DNA of 30,248 nt, taken from IMG/VR virus record IMGVR_UViG_3300032331_001341, positions 1-30,248 of that record; one strand, given 5' to 3'. How positions within the stretch are numbered: the stretch's first letter is position 1; each line of letters opens with the position of its first letter. A program made the translations under genes and the position numbers. Shown here in pieces: positions 22,292-30,070 of the stretch. This stretch comes from a virus. The notes under the pieces are model-generated. The model was not told the DNA's origin. It ran no database searches and saw only the letters and a program-made list of their open reading frames with translations.

Positions 22292-22815
22292 GGCGCACTG
22301 CTCAACCACGACTCTCGGATTACGAGAGTTTTCCGGTAGATCAACCGTCGACATACGGCTTATTCAGCGACGTTCGACGGGCCTGCGATGCTTGGTTTCG
22401 CCGTCGTGAGGCGCAGGAAGGCCGCGAACGGTTTCGTCCATTTGCTGGCTGGACGATGGCTCCCAAGAGCGATTGGACTCCTCCACCAAAGCCTGTGAGG
22501 AAGCCTCGCCCGAAGATGAGTGACGAGGAACGCAAGGCGAAGATTGACCTTTGGCGACTCAACAATGCCGACCGGGTGAAGGCTCAGACCGCAGCACGTA
22601 ATCGGCGTGCCTACGCTGAGATGACCGCTGAGCAAAAAGCAGCAAAAATCGAGGAAACCAAACGCTGGAGAGCGAAGAATCGCGAAACGTACAACGCCAG
22701 TCAGCGCGAGCTTGCGCGCAAGAAACTGGCAGCAATGACTCCAGAAGAAAGGCGTGCGCTGTATGATAAGCAGGCCGAAAGCCGCCGCAAACGGAAGGAG
22801 GCAGCACGTGAGTAG
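22288..22815 (+). CDS. basic repeat protein, coiled-coil
   Basis: The 175-residue product has an N-terminal globular part (YGLFSDVRRACDAWFRRREA) and a very basic helical C-terminal half made of three units that start M[ST].E[EQ]: MSDEERKAKIDLWRLNNADR, MTAEQKAAKIEETKRWRAKN and MTPEERRALYDKQAESRRKR, spaced about 35 residues. Charged repeats of this kind are often nucleic-acid binding. ATG 22288 is chosen from ATGA overlap with the previous stop; the longer frame from 22240 would lie inside the previous gene. Confidence 0.68.
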   Translation: MRRTAQPRLSDYESFPVDQPSTYGLFSDVRRACDAWFRRREAQEGRERFRPFAGWTMAPKSDWTPPPKPVRKPRPKMSDEERKAKIDLWRLNNADRVKAQTAARNRRAYAEMTAEQKAAKIEETKRWRAKNRETYNASQRELARKKLAAMTPEERRALYDKQAESRRKRKEAARE

Positions 22816-23116
22816 GCCGTGGGTATCCCCAGCCCATGCGGTGGCGTGCATCGAAGTGTTGCCAGTGGCTCACCAGGCTATCCTCGGGCGCATCGTCTGG
22901 TGGGACTGGTGGGGTGGCATCACCGTTGCCAATCGCATCACAGAATTCGATCACTGGCTGGCTCAACGGGCTCCGGTAGACGAGCCGCCAAAAAACGAAC
23001 TCATCGCGTCAATGATGGCTCTCGGATACTCCGAGCAATCCGCCCAAAAACGTTTCAAATCAACCACAGGATATCACAACAACAGACATGACACCACGAC
23101 CCTCCTCCCTTCCTAA
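22808..23116 (+). CDS. hypothetical protein with GTG start
   Basis: This 102-residue product starts at GTG 22808, with a strong AAGGAGG 6 bases before it, the best Shine-Dalgarno in the window. It contains aromatic-rich VWWDWWGGITVAN and a helical region ELIASMMALGYSEQSAQKRF that may be a helix-turn-helix. Its tail (NNRHDTTTLLPS) overlaps the exonuclease start by 29 bases and may be a run-on. The upstream part of the open frame belongs to the previous gene. Confidence 0.6.
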   Translation: MSRPWVSPAHAVACIEVLPVAHQAILGRIVWWDWWGGITVANRITEFDHWLAQRAPVDEPPKNELIASMMALGYSEQSAQKRFKSTTGYHNNRHDTTTLLPS

Positions 23117-24044
23117 ATTATTAGCCTGCGGGCAATTTGAGTCCGCACCCGGCACCTCGGATGCCGCAGCACGCGGCACTATGCTCGACGGAGTTTTTCG
23201 CGAGTCGTTTATGAGCGGGAAGATTCCGAAAGAACTGAACGATGTGGATGCCCAGGCAGTTAAGTGGGCCATCGGTGAAATGTACAAGCTGCCCATTTTT
23301 GAACTGACCGAGACGGAGGAAAAACTCTGTCGCATCAAGGTGCCAGGCATCGAGCGCACTGGCACTGCTGACGCCGTGAACGTGCGCGGCAAGTGGATCG
23401 CTGACCTGAAATCGGGTCAGGTGTACGATTACGAAGCCCAGATGGCCGCGTACTGTCTCGGGCTGATGGCCGAGCATTTGGAGCTCGAATGGACGGCGCA
23501 CCTGTTATTTTGCGACCAGCAACGCGTTGTCACGCATTATTTTACGTTCCGACAGGCCGCCGAAATCGTCCATGCCGCGCTGGACAACGTGGGCAAGCCA
23601 CCAACGCCGTGCGATTACTGCGACTGGTGTACTCATGCGCTGGACTGTAAGCCGCGTGTTGAAGCTACCACCACCGCCTTAGCAACTACGGATGAGACGT
23701 TTACGATGATACTGAGCGACCCTGAGCGTCTGGGCGATTTTCTGAATCGGTGCAAAGTATTGGAAAAATTTCAAGACGCCGCAGAGGACGCAGCGCGAAC
23801 AATGCTGGCCGAGGGTAAACCTGTAGCAGGTTGGCGACTCGGCAAGCCGCGCTCATCGCAATACGTGGATGCGGAGGATCTGATCACAGCCGCGCACGAA
23901 ATCCCGTGGTCTATCATCATGAAGCACGTCGGGGCTATCTCTGGCCGCAAGGCCGAACAAATCTTTGCCGATGCGGGACTCGAAGTCCCCTCCGGTCTTA
24001 TCAAAACCAAACAGACAACAGCACCATTGACAAAATGCAACTAG
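23088..24044 (+). CDS. RecB/Cas4-like exonuclease with Fe-S cysteines
   Basis: This 318-residue PD-(D/E)xK nuclease is expected to resect DNA ends for recombination. The core is GTADAV with Asp95, then IADLKSGQ with Asp106 and Lys108, then YEAQMAAYCLGL. Cysteines at 175, 178, 181 and 187 (C-x2-C-x2-C-x5-C) follow, resembling the Fe-S cluster end of Cas4/AddB-type nucleases and DUF2800 phage proteins. It is directly followed by a RecT-like annealing protein, the classic exonuclease/annealase pair. Start after ACAACAGAC, no Shine-Dalgarno. Confidence 0.82.
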   Translation: MTPRPSSLPKLLACGQFESAPGTSDAAARGTMLDGVFRESFMSGKIPKELNDVDAQAVKWAIGEMYKLPIFELTETEEKLCRIKVPGIERTGTADAVNVRGKWIADLKSGQVYDYEAQMAAYCLGLMAEHLELEWTAHLLFCDQQRVVTHYFTFRQAAEIVHAALDNVGKPPTPCDYCDWCTHALDCKPRVEATTTALATTDETFTMILSDPERLGDFLNRCKVLEKFQDAAEDAARTMLAEGKPVAGWRLGKPRSSQYVDAEDLITAAHEIPWSIIMKHVGAISGRKAEQIFADAGLEVPSGLIKTKQTTAPLTKCN

Positions 24045-24703
24045 TACCCATCACCGAAATGCAGACGATGGCCGAAGCCATCGCACAATCCGGGCTCTTC
24101 GGGATCAAAACGCCGACCCAGGCACTGGCACTCGGACTCCTGTGCCAAGCCGAGGGACGCCACCCCGCTGAGGCAGCACGCGACTACCACATCATCCAAG
24201 GCCGCCCCACACTCAAGGCCGACGCAATGCTCGCACGATTTCAGCAGGCCGGTGGCCGCGTCGAATGGACTCGATACGATGACGAGGCCGTCGTAGGTGT
24301 GTTTTCGCACCCGAGCGGAGGAAAAATCACGATAGACTGGACAATTGAACGCGCGAAGGCCGCTGGGCTCGCATCCAAGGAGGTCTGGAAGCAATACCCG
24401 CGCAATATGCTGCGGTCCCGAGTGATCTCCGAGGCGATTCGTACCGTATACCCTGGCGTCCTGTCCGGCTGCTATCTGGAGGACGAAATCCCAGAGTCCG
24501 TCACGGTGAAATCCGAGCCGGTCGCAGCACTGCCAGAGCCGTACCCGATTGAGTCGTGGATTCAAGCGATCCAGAAAACTGACACGCTGGACGGACTACG
24601 TGAAGTGTGGTCCGCCGCGATTAAAGGCAACCCATTTCCCGCCGATCTCGGAAGGCTAATCGAAGCGAAGGACGCAAAGAAAAAAGAACTCTCCCATGAT
24701 TAA
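24035..24703 (+). CDS. RecT-family single-strand annealing protein
   Basis: This 222-residue protein anneals complementary single strands. The family pattern is visible: TPTQALALGLLCQAEGRHP, YHIIQGRPTLKADAMLARFQ, a central beta part, DWTIERAKAAGLASKE, KQYPRNMLRSRVISEAIR, then YPGVLSGCYLEDE. Shorter than lambda Bet (261), with a helical C-terminal part (DGLREVWSAAIK). ATG 24035 overlaps the exonuclease end by 10 bases; the frame upstream belongs to that gene. The end overlaps the SSB-like gene by 8 bases. Confidence 0.8.
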   Translation: MQLVPITEMQTMAEAIAQSGLFGIKTPTQALALGLLCQAEGRHPAEAARDYHIIQGRPTLKADAMLARFQQAGGRVEWTRYDDEAVVGVFSHPSGGKITIDWTIERAKAAGLASKEVWKQYPRNMLRSRVISEAIRTVYPGVLSGCYLEDEIPESVTVKSEPVAALPEPYPIESWIQAIQKTDTLDGLREVWSAAIKGNPFPADLGRLIEAKDAKKKELSHD

Positions 24704-25118
24704 ATACACCCCAACTCACTCCCAAGGCCGACTCGAAGCCGGCGAACATCTCTGCCGCGTGTTGCAAGCCAGCGAAGGAGTCTCGCTCAAAGGCGACCAG
24801 ACCATTGAGCTGGAACTCGCCGTTGGTCGTGAAGGCAGTCACACGATGCGCGACACGCTCTATAACTCCGAGCGGGCCGCGTGGAGGATCACCCAGGCGC
24901 GTGCGTGCTTTGGGTTCGACGATGCCATCGGGTCACAGATTGAGTTTGCTGCCGCTGACCTGGTTGGATGCACTGGGACAATTCTGATTGAATTGGGAGA
25001 GCCGAAGAAGAGTGGCAAGCATGAAGGCAAGCAGTTTCTTGAGGTGAAGAAATACCTGCCACGCGATCATGCAGCGGAGGACGCAGCAGTCGAAGTGCAG
25101 GACAACATCCCATTCTAA
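24696..25118 (+). CDS. SSB-like protein (DUF669-like) with SSB tail
   Basis: This 140-residue, beta-rich protein has IELELAVGREGSHTMRDTLY, a helical insert (AAWRITQARACFGFDD), GCTGTILIELGE and FLEVKKYLP; the order resembles small DUF669-type phage proteins. It ends in acidic sequence and EVQDNIPF, matching the C-terminal tip of bacterial SSB (DDIPF), which binds SSB partners. It follows the exonuclease and annealase, so it probably protects single strands in recombination and replication. Confidence 0.75.
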   Translation: MIKYTPTHSQGRLEAGEHLCRVLQASEGVSLKGDQTIELELAVGREGSHTMRDTLYNSERAAWRITQARACFGFDDAIGSQIEFAAADLVGCTGTILIELGEPKKSGKHEGKQFLEVKKYLPRDHAAEDAAVEVQDNIPF

Positions 25119-25161
25119 ACGCAGCACGGGGGCCGCGCATCCATCACACGCGGAAATACTT

Positions 25162-25503
25162 ATGATGACAACCGAACTTATCAAAACACTCCGACAAATG
25201 CAGGTATTGGGACCAGTATCTCAGGCTTGGGTCAACGAAGCCGCAAACAGATTGTACGACTTGCAACTCGAACTTGACGAAGCCCGCGCTGAGGTGGAGC
25301 GGTTGAAGGGATGGAATGCGAATCAAACTGAAATGATTCAAGCCATGCGGGATGGGGTTATTCGCCAAGAACCCTCGCGTCTGGAGATTGCGGCGATGTT
25401 TTTTCAGGGGATGAGAGCATCCGGGTACATTTGGGGCGACCCAGAAAAAGTCGCACTGGACGATGCTGACAAGTTGATTAAGCAAGCAAAGGATTCCAAA
25501 TGA
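25162..25503 (+). CDS. coiled-coil hypothetical protein
   Basis: This 113-residue product has a helical coiled-coil centre (LYDLQLELDEARAEVERLKG) and an amphipathic C-terminus (DDADKLIKQAKDSK). The frame opens at 25069 but the upstream part lies in the SSB-like gene and a 43-base gap; ATG 25162 (or 25165) follows ATACTT. The gap has CCGCG/CGCGG that can pair. Function unknown. Confidence 0.62.
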   Translation: MMTTELIKTLRQMQVLGPVSQAWVNEAANRLYDLQLELDEARAEVERLKGWNANQTEMIQAMRDGVIRQEPSRLEIAAMFFQGMRASGYIWGDPEKVALDDADKLIKQAKDSK

Positions 25504-25616
25504 TCGAATGCATGATTGGGATTTGCATCATTCTGATTTTGTTATCAGTAACAATATTGATGATGTGCATGGCTCTCCATGTTTTGCAGGACATTTTGAA
25601 GAATTTTAAACGCTGA
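25500..25616 (+). CDS. 38-residue single-span membrane peptide
   Basis: The product is MIECMIGICIILILLSVTI followed by LMMCMALHVLQDILKNFKR. It is nearly all hydrophobic with a short basic end, overlaps the previous stop as ATGA and stops three bases before the helicase start. Small phage membrane peptides often modify the host envelope; function unknown. Confidence 0.6.
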   Translation: MIECMIGICIILILLSVTILMMCMALHVLQDILKNFKR

Positions 25617-25619
25617 AAA

Positions 25620-27062
25620 ATGATCCTTCGCGACTATCAACAGTCTGCCATTGCAGGCGTGCGCGAGGCGTTCGCAGCGGGCCACAACCGTGTGCTATTG
25701 GTCGCCCCCACTGGCGCAGGCAAGACCGTTATGTTTTCGCACCTGGCCGGGTCCATCGCAGCACGCGGGCAACGGGTGCTTCTCATGGCGCATCGGGACG
25801 AACTGCTGGACCAGATTGGGCGCACGCTGGCGCAGTTTGGCATTCGTCATGGATTCATCGCCGCGCGCAGGCCGCTGAATTTAGAGGTGGCGGTGCAGGT
25901 CGCTGGCGTGCACACGCTAAAAAACCGCGCGTCACGGCTGGCATGGCGACCAGACTGGATCATCTGTGACGAGGCGCACCACGCGACCGCTGGCAGCTGG
26001 GCAACGATCATCAAAGCCTACCCACATGCCCGCGTCCTCGGCGTGACCGCCACCCCAGAGCGGCTGGATGGCAAGGGGTTGGGCAACGTATTCGAGGCGA
26101 TGGTGCGCGGACCCGAGGTCGCTGACCTTATCCAGCGTGGGTTTCTCTCACCTACCCGATATTACTGCCCGCTCACGGTAAATACGGACGGGCTGCATCT
26201 TCGAATGGGAGATTATCGTGCCGGCGAAGTGAACTTGTTGATGCATAACCCTCAAATCACCGGAGAGGCTGTAAACTGGTATCGTAAGCTGTGCAACGGA
26301 GCGCCAGCGGTGGCATTCTGTGCGTCTATTCGCCACAGTGAGCACGTCGCTGAGACGTTCCGTGCCGCTGGCTATCGGTGGACCTCACTGGACTCTACGA
26401 TGACGCCCGAGGCACGCAGAGCCGCCGTCGTGGGGCTGGGAAATGGGAGCCTGCATGGCATCAGCTCGTGCGACATCATCAGCGAAGGCTTCGACTTGCC
26501 AATCGTCAGCGCGGCCATTCTACTGCGTCCAACGGCGTCACTGGGGCTGTACCTCCAGCAAATCGGGCGTGTCCTGCGTATCGCGCCAGGAAAGCAGCAC
26601 GCGACAATCATCGACCACGTGGGCAACTGCGGCAGTATTCGCGACGGCGCGTGGGTGGGAAAACACGGATTTGCGGAGGACATTCGTGAATGGAGTTTAG
26701 AGGGCCGGATGAAGAAAAAAGGTGCTGCGCCGGTGCGACTGTGCGACTCGTGTTTTGCCGTGATTCCCATGGGTTCACAAGAATGTCCCCACTGTGGAAC
26801 TGATTTAATGAAAAAAAAGCGGGATGAAATGGTCCAAGCCGATGGCGATTTAGAAGAGGTGGACAGAAACGCGCTAAAAATAGATGACGATTGCAATCAA
26901 CAGGTGCGGCTCATTAAGGACACCGAGGCGATGATGAAACGCGCCAAGACACTGGAGGACTGGCAGCGCATCGCCAAGCTGCGGGGGTACAACCAAGGCT
27001 GGGCATGGCACCGGCACAATCAGAGGACACAAAAAACCACTTACAAACTGACGACGAAATGA
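25620..27062 (+). CDS. DEAD/DEAH-type helicase with zinc ribbon
   Basis: This 480-residue superfamily 2 helicase has Q-motif-like RDYQQSAI, Walker A APTGAGKT (Lys35), DEAH (117-120), VTATP, then motif VI QIGRVLRI (Gln313-Arg320). A C-terminal zinc ribbon has Cys375, Cys378, Cys389 and Cys392. It most resembles the SSL2/RadD-like helicases found in many phages, and may remodel forks or recombination intermediates. It starts AAAAAATG after a three-base gap and overlaps the next gene as ATGA. Confidence 0.88.
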   Translation: MILRDYQQSAIAGVREAFAAGHNRVLLVAPTGAGKTVMFSHLAGSIAARGQRVLLMAHRDELLDQIGRTLAQFGIRHGFIAARRPLNLEVAVQVAGVHTLKNRASRLAWRPDWIICDEAHHATAGSWATIIKAYPHARVLGVTATPERLDGKGLGNVFEAMVRGPEVADLIQRGFLSPTRYYCPLTVNTDGLHLRMGDYRAGEVNLLMHNPQITGEAVNWYRKLCNGAPAVAFCASIRHSEHVAETFRAAGYRWTSLDSTMTPEARRAAVVGLGNGSLHGISSCDIISEGFDLPIVSAAILLRPTASLGLYLQQIGRVLRIAPGKQHATIIDHVGNCGSIRDGAWVGKHGFAEDIREWSLEGRMKKKGAAPVRLCDSCFAVIPMGSQECPHCGTDLMKKKRDEMVQADGDLEEVDRNALKIDDDCNQQVRLIKDTEAMMKRAKTLEDWQRIAKLRGYNQGWAWHRHNQRTQKTTYKLTTK

Positions 27063-27373
27063 AAGACCGAGAAATAAACGTGGAGATCGCAATCACTCAA
27101 GGATGGCAGCCAAAGGAAATGGCTCCAAATGGAGAGCGGTGGTTATTTTGGCGCACTCGAAAGAACATGATCATCGAGAGCCAACTAGAGCCTCCAAACT
27201 ACTGTACCGACCTCAACGCAATGCATGAGGCGGAGAAGACGCTGAAAGGAATGGAACTTTATGAGTATATCGCTCAATTATTTGACTTATGCTATGAAGC
27301 AACTATTGCCACCGCCCGCCAACGCGCAGAGGCGTTTCTGAGGACGCTGGGCAAATGGGAGGAGGGGGAATGA
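27059..27373 (+). CDS. Phage ABA sandwich-like protein
   Basis: The 104-residue product has NVEIAITQGWQPKEM, PPNYCTDLNAMHEAEKTL, and ATARQRAEAFLRTLGKW. This 'NYstDLNAMHeaE...RAeAFLRtlG' order matches the phage ABA-sandwich family, proteins of unknown role found beside replication genes. ATG 27059 overlaps the helicase stop; the 27005 start would overlap by 58 bases and is less likely. The end overlaps VRR-NUC. Confidence 0.72.
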   Translation: MKDREINVEIAITQGWQPKEMAPNGERWLFWRTRKNMIIESQLEPPNYCTDLNAMHEAEKTLKGMELYEYIAQLFDLCYEATIATARQRAEAFLRTLGKWEEGE

Positions 27374-27696
27374 CCGAATCCGAAATCCAAGCCGCCGTGA
27401 TGCGCAAACTCGGGAGCAGACCCGACACGCGAGTATTCCGAAACCACTGCGGGAGCGTGCAGGATAAGGCAGGCCGGTGGCACACATTTGGGCTGGCTAA
27501 GGGAAGCGCCGACCTCATCGGCTGGCAGTCCATCGAGATCACCGCTGATATGGTGGGCCAGCGCATCGCTCAGTTTCTCAGCGTCGAGGTTAAATCCGCA
27601 ACCGGGCGCGTGCGACCGGAGCAGGAAGCCTGGGCACGGACGGTGAACGAACACGGTGGACGCGCGGTGGTGGTACGCAGCACAGACGACTTATGA
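27370..27696 (+). CDS. VRR-NUC domain nuclease
   Basis: This 108-residue stand-alone VRR-NUC protein belongs to the Holliday-junction resolvase-like nucleases. Residues 45-50 read GSADLI with Asp48; FLSVEVKSATGRVRPEQ follows with Glu73, Lys75 and Gln85, completing the D-(E)xK-Q set. GGAGGAGGGGG upstream gives a good Shine-Dalgarno for ATG 27370. It is flanked by helicase-associated and primase genes, so it probably resolves replication branches or trims structures. Confidence 0.88.
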   Translation: MTESEIQAAVMRKLGSRPDTRVFRNHCGSVQDKAGRWHTFGLAKGSADLIGWQSIEITADMVGQRIAQFLSVEVKSATGRVRPEQEAWARTVNEHGGRAVVVRSTDDL

Positions 27697-29867
27697 CAAC
27701 ACGACTAGACTTCAGCGCAATCAACGAACAACTCCTAAGCAACTACCTTTCCACCCTCCAACAGTGGTTCCCCAATGGCCAAAAACTCGGCGCTGAGTGG
27801 TGCGTGGGCTCCCTGTCCGGGGAGCGTGGGAAATCGCTGAAAATCCACGTCCGAAAGGGCGTTTGGAAGGACTTCAGCTCCGGCGATGGAGGCTCCGACC
27901 CCGTGAGCCTATACGCAGCAATCCACGGCATCACGCAGGCTGAAGCCGCGCGCAGGCTGGACAACGCCGCGCCGGTGGCCATCACGCCAGCAGTGACCGA
28001 TGACGACGGGTTCACGCCGATCACCGACCCGCCTGACGACCTGCCAGACGCGGGCATCACGCATGGGCAGCGGTACACCTACCAGACGCAAGACAGACGC
28101 GTCCTCGGGTTTGTGGTGCGCACTGATGGGCCGCAAGGCAAAACGTACAGACCGCGCACGCCGTGGCGGGATGCCGACGGGCAGATTGTTTGGAGATGGA
28201 AGGGATTCACATGCCCGCGTCCGCTGTACGGACAACAACTCCTCAGCGCATACCAGCATGCCGTCGTGGCAATCGTGGAAGGGGAGAAATGCGCCGACAT
28301 TCTAGCGCGCGCGATACCCGGCACGCCGGTGCTGACGTGGCCTGGTGGCGCTGGAGGTGTCGATCACGTGGACTGGACGCCGCTCCGAGGCCGTCGAGTA
28401 GTGCTGTGGCCCGACGCTGACGAACCAGGGCGAAAGGCCATGGCCCGCGTGGGGGCGATTCTGACGGGGCTCGGATGCGCCGTGAAAACCGTGACGCTTG
28501 GGGACGTCCCCTCGGGGTGGGACGTGGCCGATGCCGTGGAGGACGATTGGACGCTGGAGGATATCACCGCACTGCTGGCAGGAGCGCGTCCGTATGCCGA
28601 GGAGGCTCCCATCGTGGCCCGCACAGTGACCACCACGCAGGCCGCACGAACGCCTGCGGGTGAGGCAGTCCAACGAGTGGAGGTGCGCGAGGAGTTCGGG
28701 CCGGTACCGAGGGCTGATCACGCTCGGTATGGGTTGAAGATCGGCGCAGGTGGCAAATACGTGCCATGTCTGGACTCGCTCTGTCGAATCATGGAACTGC
28801 ACGATTACTGGCGCGGACACATCTGGTGGGACTCCTTCTTGGAGCGCGTGCAGACCGACGTCTGGGGCGAGGTGGAGCCGTGGACTGATCAGCACGCGTC
28901 CAAGGCGTGCCGGTGGATGCAATCCGTGTTCGAGCTCCCTACAGCGTCGACCGACCGCGTGCATGAGGCTGCGATGTCCGTCGCGCGGGACAATCGGCGC
29001 AACGTCGTCACCGAATGGCTGGAGTCGCTTACGTGGGATGGTGTCCCGCGCATGGTGGACCTGATGCCGACTGGATTTGGGGCAGGGCCAGATCCTTACC
29101 ATCGGCGCGTGGGAGAATGCTGGCTGCTGTCCCTCGTGGCGCGAGTTATGCAGCCAGGGTGCAAGGTGGACACGATGCCGGTGTTTGAGGGCTCGCAGGG
29201 GCTCGGGAAGTCCTCCGCGCTGGCAACCCTCGGAGGCGAGTGGTTCGGGGAGTGTCACGAGGATTTTGGGAGCAAAGATTTCGTGCTCAGCTTAAAGGGC
29301 AAATGGCTCATTGAGGTGGCTGAAATGCACTCATTTCGTCGTCAGGACGTGGACCGCTTGAAGGGTATTATGTCCACCCGTATTGACCGCGTGCGCGTAC
29401 CCTACGGGCGGATGACCGAGGAGCACCCGCGCCAGTCCGTGTTCGCGGGCACAACCAACCGGGACGACTGGCAGGCTGACGATACGGGAGCACGCCGATT
29501 CTGGCCGGTTCGATGTGGGTTCCTGGACCTCAAATGGCTGACTGATTGTCGCGAGCAGCTATTTGCCGAGGCCCTCCGCAGGTATCAGGAAGGCGAGAAC
29601 TGGTGGAGTGTGCCTACCGAGGCCGCCGCAGCAGCAGCAGACGAACGCAGGCCCGAGGACCCGTGGGAGGCAGTGCTCGCCGATCACCTGGAGCCGACGC
29701 GAACCTATTCATCGCGGGAGCTTATGAATCACCCGCTTCAGATCGACACCGAGCATCAGTCGCAGGCAACAGCGGCACGCGTCGGGCGTGTCCTCCGTCG
29801 TCTTGGTTGGGTTCGGTTTGAGGTGCGCGGAGCCAACGGGAACGAAAAACGCTGGAAACTCGCCTAA
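27693..29867 (+). CDS. primase-helicase: TOPRIM fused to VirE-type ATPase
   Basis: The 724-residue product joins two parts. Residues 1-300: a primase-like N-terminus (GVWKDFSSGDGGSDPVSLYA) and a TOPRIM with EGEKCAD (Glu196) and LWPDADEPG (Asp241, Asp243). Residues 350-650: a virulence-associated E-type helicase core with Walker A EGSQGLGKS (Lys506), LKGKWLIEVAEMHSF and GTTNRDDW. A short C-terminal winged-helix-like part ends LGWVRFEVRGANGNEKRWKL. It should prime and unwind at the origin immediately downstream. ATGA overlap with VRR-NUC. No zinc-binding CHC2 cysteines are visible. Confidence 0.88.
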   Translation: MTTRLDFSAINEQLLSNYLSTLQQWFPNGQKLGAEWCVGSLSGERGKSLKIHVRKGVWKDFSSGDGGSDPVSLYAAIHGITQAEAARRLDNAAPVAITPAVTDDDGFTPITDPPDDLPDAGITHGQRYTYQTQDRRVLGFVVRTDGPQGKTYRPRTPWRDADGQIVWRWKGFTCPRPLYGQQLLSAYQHAVVAIVEGEKCADILARAIPGTPVLTWPGGAGGVDHVDWTPLRGRRVVLWPDADEPGRKAMARVGAILTGLGCAVKTVTLGDVPSGWDVADAVEDDWTLEDITALLAGARPYAEEAPIVARTVTTTQAARTPAGEAVQRVEVREEFGPVPRADHARYGLKIGAGGKYVPCLDSLCRIMELHDYWRGHIWWDSFLERVQTDVWGEVEPWTDQHASKACRWMQSVFELPTASTDRVHEAAMSVARDNRRNVVTEWLESLTWDGVPRMVDLMPTGFGAGPDPYHRRVGECWLLSLVARVMQPGCKVDTMPVFEGSQGLGKSSALATLGGEWFGECHEDFGSKDFVLSLKGKWLIEVAEMHSFRRQDVDRLKGIMSTRIDRVRVPYGRMTEEHPRQSVFAGTTNRDDWQADDTGARRFWPVRCGFLDLKWLTDCREQLFAEALRRYQEGENWWSVPTEAAAAAADERRPEDPWEAVLADHLEPTRTYSSRELMNHPLQIDTEHQSQATAARVGRVLRRLGWVRFEVRGANGNEKRWKLA

Positions 29868-29868
29868 A

Positions 29869-30054
29869 TGTTTCCGATGTTTCCGATCTGTTTCCGATCC
29901 TGTTTCCGCAATTCCCTCTGTGTTTCCGATGTTTCCTCTATTTTTATAAACATTTAATTTATAGGTACTGTAGGGAACGATGGACGCCCGCGAGGCCCAC
30001 GTGGCAACTGTTAGAGTTTGCGGAAACAGCGGAAACATCGGAAACACGGAAACA
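29869..30054. other. candidate replication origin: iterons flanking AT-rich DNA
   Basis: TGTTTCCG occurs at 29869, 29878, 29889, 29901 and 29921, with a one-mismatch copy at 29930. Its complement CGGAAACA occurs at 30021, 30030, 30039 and 30047. The 16-mer TGTTTCCGATGTTTCC appears directly at 29869 and 29921 and inverted at 30031-30046. Between the arms lies an AT-rich stretch (29938-29963). The array follows the primase-helicase gene. It fits an iteron origin with a DNA-unwinding segment. Confidence 0.72.
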
Positions 30055-30070
30055 GAACCCAACCAAAACC

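Noticed and set aside
24028-24055. TTGACA near the annealase start as a promoter
   Set aside because: No acceptable -10 element 15-19 bases downstream; lies inside a coding sequence.
28302-29258. Minus-strand frame of 318 residues opposite the primase-helicase
   Set aside because: Antisense to conserved TOPRIM and Walker motifs; low-quality composition rich in His, Arg and Pro.
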